A stretch of 64,000 nt of DNA from Streptacidiphilus jeojiense (GTDB lineage: Bacteria > Actinomycetota > Actinomycetes > Streptomycetales > Streptomycetaceae): the NCBI RefSeq assembly GCF_000719095.1, contig NZ_JOEH01000022.1, forward strand, positions 1 to 64,000. Reading direction: 5' to 3'. Under the pieces are notes generated by a model. That model was given only the letters and a program-made list of their open reading frames with translations, made no database searches and had not been told where the DNA came from. Shown piece after piece: positions 15,786 to 23,982 of the stretch. Every line of letters starts with the position of its first letter. Position 1 is the stretch's first letter. The position numbers and the translations under genes were made by a program.

Positions 15786-16541
15786 TCACGCACCGCTTTC
15801 ACCGCGGCTCGCTCCGAACTGGACAGTCGTGTGGCGGTGCAGGCGCATGGTGGCTACGCGCTGTTCGAGCTCAGCTCTGACCCGGGCGGGATCGGGACCG
15901 TTCGGGCCGGTCACGTGGAAGCCTTGCAGCGGAACGGCATCGGCGTCGACATCGTCAGGGTGGAGTCGGCCCTCCAGCACGAATCCAGCGAACTCCCGGA
16001 GTGCTTCCTCGCCCAATTCGAGCGGATGGAACGCGAGCGGGTACGACGGCTGGTCCTCGCCCCACCACGAAACGGACCCGACCGGACGCTCACCCGCCCA
16101 AAACGAAGCCTCGAACTCGTACGGGGCACCAATGTTCTCGGCGATTCCGCCGTCCGAGGACAGGCTGAGCGAACGCACCAGCACACCGCCCTCCCAGACC
16201 GCGAAGGTGAGAGCGTCCGAGACGCTGTGCATCGCGTGGAAGAACACACGATCTCCGCGCCCCGCCGCGAGCAGATGCGAGGGCATCAGGCTCGGACGAT
16301 GTCCCATGAGCCGTCGGTCGCAGACGACCTCCACGCCATCGAAGCTCGCCGCGTACGAGGTTCCGTCCGGCGGATACGTGCCCTCCCACAGCGACACGCC
16401 CGGCACCGGTTCCACCCCGCACCCCGGATGGACCCGCGCGACCAACGCGGCAGCGGCAACCTCGTCCGATTCGCGCGCCGCCCGAAGGCGGTCAGCAGCA
16501 CACCCCTCGGAAAAGACCAACATCGCCGACTTGGCACCCAC
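15786..16541 (-). CDS. DUF6928 family protein
   Basis: This 251-residue protein fits the Streptomyces DUF6928 family closely: VGAKSAMLVFSEG at the start, VVCDRRLMGHRPSLM, HAMHSVSDALTFAVWEGGVL, VRSLSLSSDGGIAENIG and YPLAFHPLELGEEALREFAG. Its function is unknown; the aromatic- and His-rich central motif could form a ligand pocket. I chose the GTG at 16541, which follows GGGGGAAGC and makes the protein start where the family does. The longer frame to 16601 has no ribosome-binding site. It heads a two-gene leftward operon with the hypothetical protein at 15117. Confidence 0.8.
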   Translation of the reverse strand: MGAKSAMLVFSEGCAADRLRAARESDEVAAAALVARVHPGCGVEPVPGVSLWEGTYPPDGTSYAASFDGVEVVCDRRLMGHRPSLMPSHLLAAGRGDRVFFHAMHSVSDALTFAVWEGGVLVRSLSLSSDGGIAENIGAPYEFEASFWAGERPVGSVSWWGEDQPSYPLAFHPLELGEEALREFAGFVLEGRLHPDDVDADAVPLQGFHVTGPNGPDPARVRAELEQRVATMRLHRHTTVQFGASRGESGA

Positions 16542-16663
16542 AACGCTTCCCCCTGTCCCTTCCTGCACGGCTCTGCGGAGACTATCCGGCCGGACCGACA
16601 ACCCAGCGGCAGAGAAAGCAGCCCTGGTCGCACCGCACGCTCCCCTTCCTGGCTGACATCAGC

Positions 16664-17050
16664 GTGGTATGTCCCCGATGCCTGCAAAGCGCGAAAGTAC
16701 TACCCGTCGTCGGCAGCCCCGAGCCAGAGCACCGCGCGTTCTTCGTGCCCCGCCGGCTGATCTGTCGTCACTGCGGTCTCGCGAAGGCGCATATGAGCCG
16801 CCAGCTGATGTTTTCCCGCACGGCACCGGGCTACGAGGCTTTGGCCGCCGAGTACCTGCCGGCCAGCACCGCAGCACGGTGGACCGCGCACCTTCGGCCG
16901 CGCGTCCGCCTGCGGAGGGCTTCGGGATCGAGCCCGCAGCGGCGCAGTTGGGCGGCGGGCGTCATCCCAGTGGGGACAGGTGCTGGGGAAGGCGGCACGG
17001 GTGCGCGGATCGGGTTCGGTTGGCGCGCACGATTGCCTCAGACGGCCTGA
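16664..17050 (+). pseudogene. Decayed zinc-ribbon protein gene
   Basis: The first 60-70 residues read like a conserved Streptomyces zinc-ribbon family: CPRCLQSAKVLPVV, then FFVPRRLICRHCGLAKAHMS and RQLMFSRT, with two CxxC pairs (residues 3-6 and about 34-37). After about residue 75 the sequence becomes Arg/Gly-rich without the expected continuation, and overlapping frames are equally open. There is no clear ribbon-binding-site-supported start; the GTG has no ribosome-binding site. It is probably a 5' fragment of a longer gene truncated close to the island end beside tRNA-Lys. Confidence 0.45.
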
Positions 17051-17091
17051 CCGTGGGCCGCACTTCGCACCCATCACAGACCAGGCGAAGC

Positions 17092-17125
17092 AAAAAGGCG
17101 GCCGACCCGTGAGAGGTCGACCGCC
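17092..17125 (-). terminator. Intrinsic terminator for tRNA-Lys
   Basis: On the minus strand an 11-bp stem with one mismatch (GGCGG-T-CGACC against GGTCG-G-CCGCC), a 7-nt loop and a following TTTTT form a canonical rho-independent terminator 36 nt beyond the tRNA 3' end. Because it lies on the island side of the att repeat, it belongs to the inserted DNA rather than to the original tRNA locus. Confidence 0.75.
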
Positions 17126-17159
17126 TTGTCAGGCATGCCGCTTGGGCATCCTGTGTGTT

Positions 17160-17197
17160 GTGCGCCGCCAGGGACTCGAACCCCGGACCCGCTGATT
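17160..17197. repeat. Proximal att-like repeat within tRNA-Lys
   Basis: These 38 bp, identical to 11742-11779, run from one base beyond the discriminator to the anticodon stem. One mismatch later a further AGAG also matches. This is the usual size and placement of an attachment-site core for tRNA-targeting integrases. Confidence 0.85.
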
Positions 17198-17234
17198 AAG
17201 AGTCAGCTGCTCTAACCAACTGAGCTAGCGGCGC
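17161..17234 (-). tRNA. tRNA-Lys (anticodon CTT)
   Basis: This is a complete cloverleaf of 74 nt: acceptor GCGCCGC/GCGGCGC, D arm GCTCAGTTGGTTAGAGC, anticodon arm CTGAC-TCTTAAT-CAG with CTT at 34-36, T arm CCGGGGTTCGAGTCCCTGG and discriminator A. CCA is not encoded. Its 3' half is duplicated at 11742-11779, marking it as an integration target; the intact copy is regenerated by the repeat. Confidence 0.97.
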
Positions 17235-17344
17235 CTAGTGCCTGCGGCCGTTGCTTGCGCTCTTGCCTGGGCACGACAGAAATACTACCTGACCTGCGGG
17301 GGTGCTTCGGACCACCGGGTGGCCGACGGTCGGGGACCGGCCGG

Positions 17345-17998
17345 TCAGCCTCCGGAGGACTGGGCGCTCTTCGCTGCTCGGACTGCCGCGTGGGCTGCGG
17401 AGGCGACGGGGTCGAGGCGGGCCAGGTCGGCCAGGCGGCGGCGGGCGGTGCGGTTGGCGACCGGGCCCGGGTAGAGGCGGCCGGTGAGCTCGCCGGCATG
17501 GGCCAAGGCCGCGAGCTGGAGCGAGCGGGCCGGGGCGTTTCCGTTGTCGACCGCGTCGGCGACCAGTGCCCTTCGGGCGGCGGCGATGCTGCTGTCGATC
17601 ACCGTGTACTCGTCGAACGGGATCAGGCCGAGTACTTTACGGCGGCGCCGGTCCACCAGCCCGGCCTTGGCCATGACCTCCAGGTACACCTTGGACCGGA
17701 CCCGTCCCGCCCGATTAACGCAGGTGCGCAGTCGTGCCCCGCGCGGGGGCGCGGCCGGGCCCGCCAGGGCTGCGGCCACCGCGTCCAGGCCCGGGTGCCC
17801 CAGCGGAGCGCCGCGCAGCAGCACCAGCCGGCCGTTGCCCTCCAGCACCGCCGCCTGCGCCGCCAGCAGCTCCGCGAGGGCCGCGCCGGCCAGGGCGTAG
17901 CGGAACTCGCCGGGCTGGCGGATCCGCCCGGTGCCGGGGTCGGCACAGAGCAGCAACAGGTCCTCGGGAAGGCTGGTGGTGGTGCGCCACTCGTCCAT
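17345..17998 (-). CDS. GPP34 (GOLPH3-like) family phosphoprotein
   Basis: This 217-residue protein belongs to the GPP34/GOLPH3 family, which in eukaryotes binds phosphatidylinositol-4-phosphate and which is expanded in actinobacteria with unknown role. Family features: an N-terminal SLPEDLLLLCADPGTGRI, a small-residue helix region AALAELLAAQAAVLEGNGRL, and the DEYTVIDSSIAAARRALVAD block followed by LAALAHAGELTGRLYPGPV. Length and order are normal. It is transcribed towards tRNA-Lys and lies just outside the island. Peripheral membrane association is a family-level inference; there is no signal or membrane segment. Confidence 0.9.
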   Translation of the reverse strand: MDEWRTTTSLPEDLLLLCADPGTGRIRQPGEFRYALAGAALAELLAAQAAVLEGNGRLVLLRGAPLGHPGLDAVAAALAGPAAPPRGARLRTCVNRAGRVRSKVYLEVMAKAGLVDRRRRKVLGLIPFDEYTVIDSSIAAARRALVADAVDNGNAPARSLQLAALAHAGELTGRLYPGPVANRTARRRLADLARLDPVASAAHAAVRAAKSAQSSGG

Positions 17999-18209
17999 GG
18001 CGGCTGCATCCCCCGCTCGGGCGGCGGCTGAACATCCGCGTCTGTAGCAGTACGGGAACAGAGGCGGCGGGGTACGGGTTGCCCCCTACGGAGGCAGTCC
18101 ACGGCCAGTCCGCCGGCTAGGTCAGCAGGCGGACCGCCCACGGAACGCAGCCGTACACCGCCACACCCGCCGTAGCCATAGCCGTCGCCGCAGCCGTAGG
18201 AGCACCGCA

Positions 18210-19304
18210 GTGAGTCAGCAGCCGGAGCCGTCAGTCGCCCCCCTCGCCGCTCAGATCCCCGGGCGACCGCACGGGCGTGCCGAGACCCCGCTGTCGATTC
18301 TGGACCTGGCCACCGTCGGCGACGGCTACACCCCCACCCAGGCGCTGGCCGCCACCACCGAGCTCGCCCGCAAGGCCGAGGACTGGGGGTTCCACCGCTT
18401 CTGGGTCGCCGAGCACCACGGCATGCCGGGCGTCGCCAGCTCCGCGCCCGCCGTGCTCCTGGCTCATCTGGCCGCCGCGACCAGCACCATCCGGCTGGGC
18501 TCCGGTGGCGTGATGCTGCCCAACCACGCGCCGCTGGTGATCGCCGAGCAGTTCGGCACCCTGCACGCGCTGCACCCCGGGCGGATCGACCTCGGCCTCG
18601 GCCGGGCGCCGGGCACCGACCCGGCGACGGCCAGGGCGCTGCGGCGCGGGGTGCTGGACGAGACCGCCGACGAGTTCCCGCTGCAGCTCAGCGAGCTGAC
18701 CCGGTTCCTGGACGCCGACTTCCCGGCCGGCCACCCGTACCAGCGGCTGCGCGCCGTGCCCGGCGAGGCGAGCGCCCCGGGCGGGGGCCGCCCGCCGATC
18801 TGGCTCCTCGGCTCGTCCGGCTTCAGCGCGCAGCTGGCCGGGCGGCTCGGTCTGCCGTTCGCCTTCGCGCACCACTTCAGCGCCGGGAACACCGTCCCCG
18901 CGCTGGAGCTGTACCGCGACTCCTTCCGGCCCTCCGAGGTGCTGACCGAGCCGTACACCCTGATCGGGGTGGGCGCCGTGGCGGCGGACACCGAGGAGCA
19001 GGCACGGCGGCTGGCCGGATCCGGCGCGCTGGCGATGCTGCGGCTGCGCCGCGGGCAGCCGGCGCTGGTGCCGACGCCCGAGGAGGCCGAGGCGCACCCG
19101 TACGCCCCGGCCGAGCGCGAGTTCCTCGACGCCTGGCTGTCGAACGTGGTCCTGGGCGGTCCGGACCAGGTCCGGGACGGACTCCTGGAGCTGCGCAAGC
19201 GCACCGGGGCGGACGAACTGATGATCACCAGCAACATCCACGGCCATGAGGCGCGGCACCACTCCTACGAGCTGATCGCGCAGGCTTACGGACTGCTGGG
19301 GTGA
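18210..19304 (+). CDS. LLM class flavin-dependent oxidoreductase
   Basis: This 364-residue luciferase-like monooxygenase family member probably uses reduced FMN or F420 on an unknown substrate. Typical segments: [19 protein letters not shown] near the start, [51 protein letters not shown] and [20 protein letters not shown]. The N-terminal pattern is that of the MsnO8-type group. Its stop codon overlaps the GTG of the following PLP enzyme by 4 nt, so the two are co-translated. No cofactor-binding motif for nicotinamide is present, as usual for the family. Confidence 0.9.
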   Translation: MSQQPEPSVAPLAAQIPGRPHGRAETPLSILDLATVGDGYTPTQALAATTELARKAEDWGFHRFWVAEHHGMPGVASSAPAVLLAHLAAATSTIRLGSGGVMLPNHAPLVIAEQFGTLHALHPGRIDLGLGRAPGTDPATARALRRGVLDETADEFPLQLSELTRFLDADFPAGHPYQRLRAVPGEASAPGGGRPPIWLLGSSGFSAQLAGRLGLPFAFAHHFSAGNTVPALELYRDSFRPSEVLTEPYTLIGVGAVAADTEEQARRLAGSGALAMLRLRRGQPALVPTPEEAEAHPYAPAEREFLDAWLSNVVLGGPDQVRDGLLELRKRTGADELMITSNIHGHEARHHSYELIAQAYGLLG

Positions 19305-20272
19305 GCCCCACCGGCCCTGCCGGCCCCATCAGCCCCACTGGTCCTGCCGGTCCCACCAGCCCCACTGGTCCTGCCAACCCCACCGGTCCCACCAACCCCA
19401 CCGGCCCCGGACGATCGCCCTCCCCGCTGCAGCCCCTCGCGGACGAGCGGCTGTCGGCCGCCGGGGTGCGGCTGCTGCTGAAGCGCGACGACCTGCTGCA
19501 CCCCTCCGTCCCCGGCAACAAATGGCGCAAGCTCATGCCCAACCTCGCCGAGGCCCGGGCGGCCGGTCTGGACGCCGTGCTCACCTTCGGCGGCGCCTAC
19601 TCCAACCACCTGCGGGCGACCGCGGCGGCCGGACAGGAGGCCGGGCTGCGCACGATCGGAGTGGTGCGCGGGGACGAGCTGGCCGACCGGCCACTCAACC
19701 CGTCGCTGGCCCAGGCCTCCGCCTGGGGCATGGAGCTGGACTTCATGGACCGGGCCCGCTGGCGGCGCCGGATGTCCGCCGAGGTGCTGGCGGAGCTGCA
19801 GGACCGGCACGGACCGGCCCTGGTGGTCCCCGAGGGCGGCAGCAACGCCGCCGGGGTGCGCGGCTGCCTGCCGCTGGGGCGGGAACTGGCGGAGTCCGAG
19901 GCGGAGCTGGTCTGCGTCTCGGTGGGCACCGGCGGAACCCTGGCCGGACTGGCGGCCGGACTGACGCCACATCAACAGGCGATCGGCTATGCGGCGTTGG
20001 GGCATGCACCGCTGACCGGGGAGACGGCGGCACTGCAGCTCGCGGCCTTCGGCCGGCACACCGGGAACTGGCGGATCGACACCGGCCACACCTTCGGCGG
20101 CTACGGCCGCAGCACCCCGGAACTGCGGGCCTTCGCCGATGACTTCCGTGCCAGGCACGGGATCTCACTGGACCTCAGCTACGAGGCCAAGGCGCTGCAC
20201 GGCGTCTTCGCGGGCCTGCGCGACGGGACGTTCCGCAGGGGTACGACGGTCGCCATGGTGCTCGCGGGTTGA
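19301..20272 (+). CDS. PLP-dependent deaminase/desulfhydrase (ACC deaminase / D-cysteine desulfhydrase family)
   Basis: This fold-type II PLP enzyme of 323 residues probably deaminates ACC or releases sulfide and ammonia from D-cysteine. The catalytic Lys is in [33 protein letters not shown] binds substrate, [15 protein letters not shown] follows, and [16 protein letters not shown] is the phosphate-binding loop. It starts with a GTG overlapping the upstream LLM stop. Unusually, the first 40 residues are a collagen-like Gly-Pro-Thr/Ala repeat ([20 protein letters not shown]) encoded by tandem DNA repeats, ahead of the normal family start near PSPLQPL. Whether this tail is translated is not certain, but no better start follows before the conserved core. 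Confidence 0.85.
   Translation: MSPTGPAGPISPTGPAGPTSPTGPANPTGPTNPTGPGRSPSPLQPLADERLSAAGVRLLLKRDDLLHPSVPGNKWRKLMPNLAEARAAGLDAVLTFGGAYSNHLRATAAAGQEAGLRTIGVVRGDELADRPLNPSLAQASAWGMELDFMDRARWRRRMSAEVLAELQDRHGPALVVPEGGSNAAGVRGCLPLGRELAESEAELVCVSVGTGGTLAGLAAGLTPHQQAIGYAALGHAPLTGETAALQLAAFGRHTGNWRIDTGHTFGGYGRSTPELRAFADDFRARHGISLDLSYEAKALHGVFAGLRDGTFRRGTTVAMVLAG
19303..19412. repeat. Degenerate tandem repeat encoding a collagen-like tail
   Basis: Units such as CCCCACTGGTCCTGCCGG and CCCCACCGGTCCCACCAA recur head-to-tail about seven to eight times, encoding [12 protein letters not shown] repeats at the N-terminus of the PLP enzyme. The near-identity of units at DNA level points to recent slippage expansion. 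Confidence 0.7.
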
Positions 20273-20312
20273 GGCGGCAGGCCGAGGTCGGCGCCCTGCC
20301 TTAAGGGAACAT

Positions 20313-20336
20313 TGGTCTAGTCCTAGGTCTAGGCCA
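20313..20336 (+). promoter_or_regulatory. Tandem 12-bp chitinase-type operators (DasR dre-like)
   Basis: TGGTCTAGTCCT and AGGTCTAGGCCA lie directly side by side. Both resemble the TGGTCTAGACCA core recognised by the GlcNAc-responsive regulator DasR and the 12-bp direct repeats known from Streptomyces chitinase promoters (11/12 and 10/12 matches). They end about 80 bp before the chitinase start, suitable for repression relieved by GlcNAc-derived signals. Confidence 0.6.
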
Positions 20337-20418
20337 CCCTATTGACGACTGGTGGACATCTCCAGCAGTGTGGGCACTGGTACAGACCTTCCCTTCCTCT
20401 CCCCCACGAGGAGCCCAG

Positions 20419-21690
20419 GTGTTCCGCACATCCTCTTCCCGAGTCCTCGCCGCGGTCGCCGCGGCCGGGCTCGCCGCCACCGCGATGGTCGCGATCGGCG
20501 GCAGCAGTGCCCAGGCGAGCGTCACCCCTGCCGCCACGACTGCGCTCAGCAGCAACTGGTACGCCGCAGCGCCCTATCTGATGCCGCTGGACAACAACCC
20601 GCCGAACCCGGTCGACGTGATGAACGCGACCGGTCTCAAGGCCTTCCAGCTCGCCTTCATCCTCGCCCCCAGCGGCGGCGGCTGCACCCCGACCTGGGGC
20701 GGCACCGCCCCGGTCTCCTCCGACACCGCCGTCGCCTCGACGATCAGCAGCATCCGCGCCGCCGGCGGCGACGTCTCCGTCTCCATCGGCGGTTACGGCG
20801 GCACCAAGCTCGGCCAGACCTGCGGCACCCCGGCCGCGACGGCCGCCGCGTACCAGCAGGTCATCACCAAGTACGGGCTGCACGCCATGGACTTCGACCT
20901 GGAGGAGCCGGAGTACGAGAACACGGCCGCCGTGGCCAACGAGATCGGCGCCGCGCAGATCCTGCAGCAGAACAACCCGGGCCTGTACATCTCCATCACC
21001 ACCGCCGGCACCGCCGCGGGCACCGGCTGGTTCGGCACCCAGATGCTCAACCAGGCCAAGACGGACGGCTTCACCCCGAACAACTTCTCCATCATGCCGT
21101 TCGACGGCGGCTTCAACGGCGCGGCCTCGCAGATCTCGGCGCTGCAGGCGTTCAACTCCCTGCTGATGAGCACCTTCGGCTGGAGCTCCGCCACCGCGTA
21201 CGCCCACGAGGGCATCTCGATGATGAACGGCCGCAGCGACAGCGGCGAGTACTTCTACCAGTCCGACTTCCAGTCGGTGCTGAACTTCGCCACCAGCAAC
21301 GGCCTGGCCCGCTACACCAACTGGTCGGTGAACCGGGACCGCCAGTGCACCCCGGCCGACAACAACGGCCAGACCTCCGGCACCTGCAGCAGCGTGACGC
21401 AGGGGGCCTGGGACTTCACCAAGTACAGCGTGCAGTTCGCCGGCGCGACTCCCCCCACCAGCACGCCGACAACCGCCGCACCCACCACGGCGGCACCGAC
21501 GACCGCCGCTCCGACCACCGCCGCACCGACCGGCGGCAGCTGCACCGCAGCGGCTTGGAGCGCCACCGCCACCTACACCCAGGGCAACACGGTCACCTAC
21601 AACGGCCACTCCTGGACCGCCAAGTGGTGGACCTACGGCGACATCCCGGGCGGATCGGCCGGCGTCTGGACCGACAACGGCGCCTGCTGA
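20419..21690 (+). CDS. Secreted GH18 chitinase with C-terminal chitin-binding module (CBM5/12)
   Basis: This 423-residue enzyme should hydrolyse chitin outside the cell. The signal peptide ends near SSAQA, and the GH18 barrel spans about 45-340. The substrate-strand motif is VSVSIGGYGG and the catalytic motif MDFDLEEPE (D-x-D-x-E, with the Glu as acid). A Thr-Ala-Pro linker (PTTAAPTTAAPTTAA) leads to a CBM5/12 module (CTAAAWSATATYTQGNTVTY, WTAKWWTYGDIPGG). I chose the GTG with GAGGAG 5 nt upstream, which starts at the signal peptide; an earlier ATG gives an unlikely N-terminal extension. The catalytic domain is paralogous to that at 59117 (shared YLMPLDN/YMMPLDN and GGCTPTW/GGCTPAW). Tandem dre-like operators lie upstream. 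Confidence 0.9.
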   Translation: MFRTSSSRVLAAVAAAGLAATAMVAIGGSSAQASVTPAATTALSSNWYAAAPYLMPLDNNPPNPVDVMNATGLKAFQLAFILAPSGGGCTPTWGGTAPVSSDTAVASTISSIRAAGGDVSVSIGGYGGTKLGQTCGTPAATAAAYQQVITKYGLHAMDFDLEEPEYENTAAVANEIGAAQILQQNNPGLYISITTAGTAAGTGWFGTQMLNQAKTDGFTPNNFSIMPFDGGFNGAASQISALQAFNSLLMSTFGWSSATAYAHEGISMMNGRSDSGEYFYQSDFQSVLNFATSNGLARYTNWSVNRDRQCTPADNNGQTSGTCSSVTQGAWDFTKYSVQFAGATPPTSTPTTAAPTTAAPTTAAPTTAAPTGGSCTAAAWSATATYTQGNTVTYNGHSWTAKWWTYGDIPGGSAGVWTDNGAC

Positions 21691-21715
21691 CGGATGAACC
21701 ACCCGGCAAGCAGAT

Positions 21716-21753
21716 GACGGTGGGCGGGACCCCGAGGGGTTCCGCCCACCGTC
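21716..21753. terminator. Hairpin terminator after the chitinase gene
   Basis: GACGGTGGGCGGGACCCC pairs with GGGGTTCCGCCCACCGTC around a 2-3-nt loop, giving an 18-bp stem with a single G-T wobble. It stands 26 bp after the chitinase stop; no T-run follows, as is common in Streptomyces. Confidence 0.75.
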
Positions 21754-21773
21754 ATGACCTGACGACCTGATGA

Positions 21774-21821
21774 CCCAGTGACCTGATCACCCAGTGACCT
21801 GATCACCTAGTGACCTGATGA
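21774..21821. repeat. 16-bp tandem repeat, three units
   Basis: CCCAGTGACCTGATCA occurs twice exactly and once as CCTAGTGACCTGATGA, head to tail between the chitinase terminator and the convergent carboxylase epsilon gene. Each unit contains the palindrome TGATCA. It could be a slippage product or a protein-binding array. Confidence 0.8.
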
Positions 21822-21832
21822 CGGGGATACCG

Positions 21833-22096
21833 TCAGCGGTGCCAGCTGACCGGCGAGTTGTAGCTCGGACGGCGTTCGGGGCGCTGCCACTGCGCCTGCG
21901 TCCGGCTCCCCGCGGCGCCCTTGGCGGACCCGGCGGACCGGGACGAGGTGGCGGCGGCACGGGCCAGCAGGACCGCGGTCAGCGCGGCGAGCTCCTCGTC
22001 GGCGAGGGTGCCCTTGACGACGCGCACCAGCGGGTCGACCGGCGCGGCGGCCTGCGTCGTGGCCGGAAGGGTGGCGGGTTCGAGGACGGTGGTCAT
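21833..22096 (-). CDS. Acyl-CoA carboxylase epsilon subunit
   Basis: This 87-residue protein is a small actinobacterial epsilon subunit that stabilises acyl-CoA carboxylase complexes. The conserved core is LVRVVKGTLADEELAALTAV; the C-terminus ends with the family-typical Trp/Arg-rich tail (WQRPERRPSYNSPVSWHR). The ATG has GGAGG at 8-nt spacing. It follows the beta subunit gene by 15 bp, so the two are co-transcribed and form the carboxyltransferase part of a propionyl/acetyl-CoA carboxylase. The biotinylated alpha subunit must be encoded elsewhere. Confidence 0.9.
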   Translation of the reverse strand: MTTVLEPATLPATTQAAAPVDPLVRVVKGTLADEELAALTAVLLARAAATSSRSAGSAKGAAGSRTQAQWQRPERRPSYNSPVSWHR

Positions 22097-22111
22097 GGCG
22101 GGTGCCTCCGG

Positions 22112-23704
22112 TTACTGGGGCGGGTTGCCGTGCTTGCGGGCGGGAAGGTCGGCGTGCTTGCTGCGCAGCATGTGCAGCGCGCGGATCAGCACATGGCGGG
22201 TCTCGGCCGGGTCGATGACGTCGTCCACCAGACCGCGCTCGGCGGCGTAGTAGGGGTGCATCAGCTCGTCCTTGTACTGCTTCACCATCTGGGCGCGCAT
22301 CGCCTCGGGGTCGTCGGCCTCGGCGATCTGGCGGCGGAAGATGACGTTGGCCGCGCCCTCCGCGCCCATGACCGCGATCTCGTTGGTCGGCCAGGCGTAG
22401 GAGAGGTCCGCGCCGACCGAGCGCGAGTCCATCACGATGTAGGCGCCGCCGTAGGCCTTGCGCAGGATCAGCTGGATCCGCGGCACCGTGGCGTTGCAGT
22501 ACGCGTACAGCAGCTTGGCGCCGTGGCGGATGATGCCGCCGTGCTCCTGGTCGACGCCGGGCAGGAAGCCCGGCACGTCCAGCAGCGTGATCAGCGGGAT
22601 GTTGAAGGCGTCGCACATCTGCACGAAGCGCGCGGCCTTCTCCGACGCGTGGATGTCCAGCACCCCGGCCAGGGACTGCGGCTGGTTCGCCACGATCCCG
22701 ACCACCTGGCCGTCCATCCGGGTCAGCGCCACGATGACATTGGTGGCCCAGCGCTCGTGGATCTCCATGTACTGGCCGTCGTCGGCGATCTCCTCGATCA
22801 CCTTGCGCATGTCGTACGGACGGTTGCCGTCAGCCGGGACCAGGTCCAGCAGCGCCTCGCAGCGCCGGTCGGCCCGGTCCTCGGTGATCTCCACCGGCGG
22901 GGTCTCCCGGTTGTTCTGCGGCAGCATCGACAGCAGGAACCGGACCTCCTCCAGGCAGCTGCGCTCGTCGTCGTAGGCGAAGTGCGAGACACCCGAGATC
23001 TCGGAGTGCACGTCCGCGCCGCCCAGCCCGTTCTGGGTGATCTTCTCGCCGGTCACCGCCTGGACCACGTCCGGGCCGGTGATGAACATCTGCGAGGTCT
23101 CCCGGACCATGAACACGAAGTCCGTCAGCGCCGGGCTGTAGGCCGCGCCGCCGGCGCACGGGCCGAGCATCACGCTGATCTGCGGGATCACTCCCGAGGC
23201 CCGGGTGTTGCGCTGGAAGATCCCGCCGTAGCCGGCCAGCGCGGTGACGCCCTCCTGGATCCGCGCCCCGGCCCCGTCGTTCAGCGAGACCAGCGGGGCG
23301 CCGGCGGCGATGGCCATGTCCATGATCTTGTGGATCTTCTGCGCATGGGCCTCGCCCAGCGCTCCACCGAAGATCCGGAAGTCATGGGCGTAGACGAAGA
23401 CCGGGCGGCCGTGCACCGAACCCCAGCCGGTGATCACGCCGTCGCTGTAGGGCTTCTTCGCCTCCAGGCCGAACCCGGTGGCCCGGTGCCGGCGCAGCGG
23501 CTCGACCTCGTTGAAGGAGCCGTCGTCCAGCAGCAGTGCGATCCGCTCCCGGGCGGTCAGCTTGCCCTTGGCGTGCTGCGCCTCGGTGGCCCGCTCGCTC
23601 GGCCCCGCCAGCACCTGCTCCCGGATGGCCTGCAGCTCGGCGACCCGTCCCCGGCTGTCGCCACCGGTCAGGCCGGTCGGACGCGCCACACCCTGCTCGG
23701 TCAT
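22112..23704 (-). CDS. Acyl-CoA carboxylase carboxyltransferase beta subunit (PccB/AccB type)
   Basis: This 530-residue carboxyltransferase transfers CO2 from biotin to acetyl- or propionyl-CoA, giving malonyl- or methylmalonyl-CoA for fatty-acid and polyketide synthesis. Two crotonase-like halves are visible. The N half has GKLTARERIALLLDDGSFNE, VFVYAHDFRIFGGALGEAHA and PLVSLNDGAGARIQEGV with an oxyanion GGAAYSPALTDFV. The C half has VVGIVANQPQSLAGVLDI, TLLDVPGFLPGVDQEHGGII and KAYGGAYIVMDSRSVGADLS. Length and motifs are normal. It is the first gene of the beta-epsilon operon and divergent from the membrane protein at 23983. Substrate preference cannot be read safely. Confidence 0.95.
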   Translation of the reverse strand: MTEQGVARPTGLTGGDSRGRVAELQAIREQVLAGPSERATEAQHAKGKLTARERIALLLDDGSFNEVEPLRRHRATGFGLEAKKPYSDGVITGWGSVHGRPVFVYAHDFRIFGGALGEAHAQKIHKIMDMAIAAGAPLVSLNDGAGARIQEGVTALAGYGGIFQRNTRASGVIPQISVMLGPCAGGAAYSPALTDFVFMVRETSQMFITGPDVVQAVTGEKITQNGLGGADVHSEISGVSHFAYDDERSCLEEVRFLLSMLPQNNRETPPVEITEDRADRRCEALLDLVPADGNRPYDMRKVIEEIADDGQYMEIHERWATNVIVALTRMDGQVVGIVANQPQSLAGVLDIHASEKAARFVQMCDAFNIPLITLLDVPGFLPGVDQEHGGIIRHGAKLLYAYCNATVPRIQLILRKAYGGAYIVMDSRSVGADLSYAWPTNEIAVMGAEGAANVIFRRQIAEADDPEAMRAQMVKQYKDELMHPYYAAERGLVDDVIDPAETRHVLIRALHMLRSKHADLPARKHGNPPQ

Positions 23705-23982
23705 CGCAGAACCACCATCTCAGGAAACTCCAAGTCTCTCGGGAACGGCCCGCCGCTGAGGAGGCGGACCAGCCCACCCTTCGACCCTACGAGGGCGACC
23801 CCCACCAACCAGGGGTCGATTTCGTACAACACATGACCCGAATAGCTGGCGGAGCCGGACAGGAGCGCACCCGTACCGACCTGCGCCGACCCGGCCGCAC
23901 GGTGCCGACCAGCGGTTCCTTGCCTATGAGGAAACCTTGGAAGGTTCATCCGGTTTTCACAAAACATCACTAGGGTGCCGCC

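Larger units (their letters stand above)
11742..17197. mobile_element. tRNA-Lys-associated genomic island, no integrase visible
   Basis: A 5.4-kb segment is bounded by a 38-bp direct repeat formed by the intact tRNA-Lys 3' half and its duplicate. It lies on the 3' side of the tRNA, the classical geometry for actinomycete integrative elements. The contents are an ATP-grasp enzyme with a partner protein, a zinc-ribbon/DUF4419 fusion, DUF6928 with a hypothetical partner, a decayed zinc-ribbon gene and one out-of-frame coding remnant. No tyrosine or serine recombinase, excisionase or transfer gene was found in any frame. It is therefore a decayed remnant or a passive cargo segment mobilised in trans. 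Confidence 0.7.

Noticed and set aside
20329..21702. Minus-strand frame opposite the chitinase at 20419
   Set aside because: Low-complexity Gly/Val/Arg sequence with no recognisable domain; the sense strand has signal peptide, GH18 motif and CBM.
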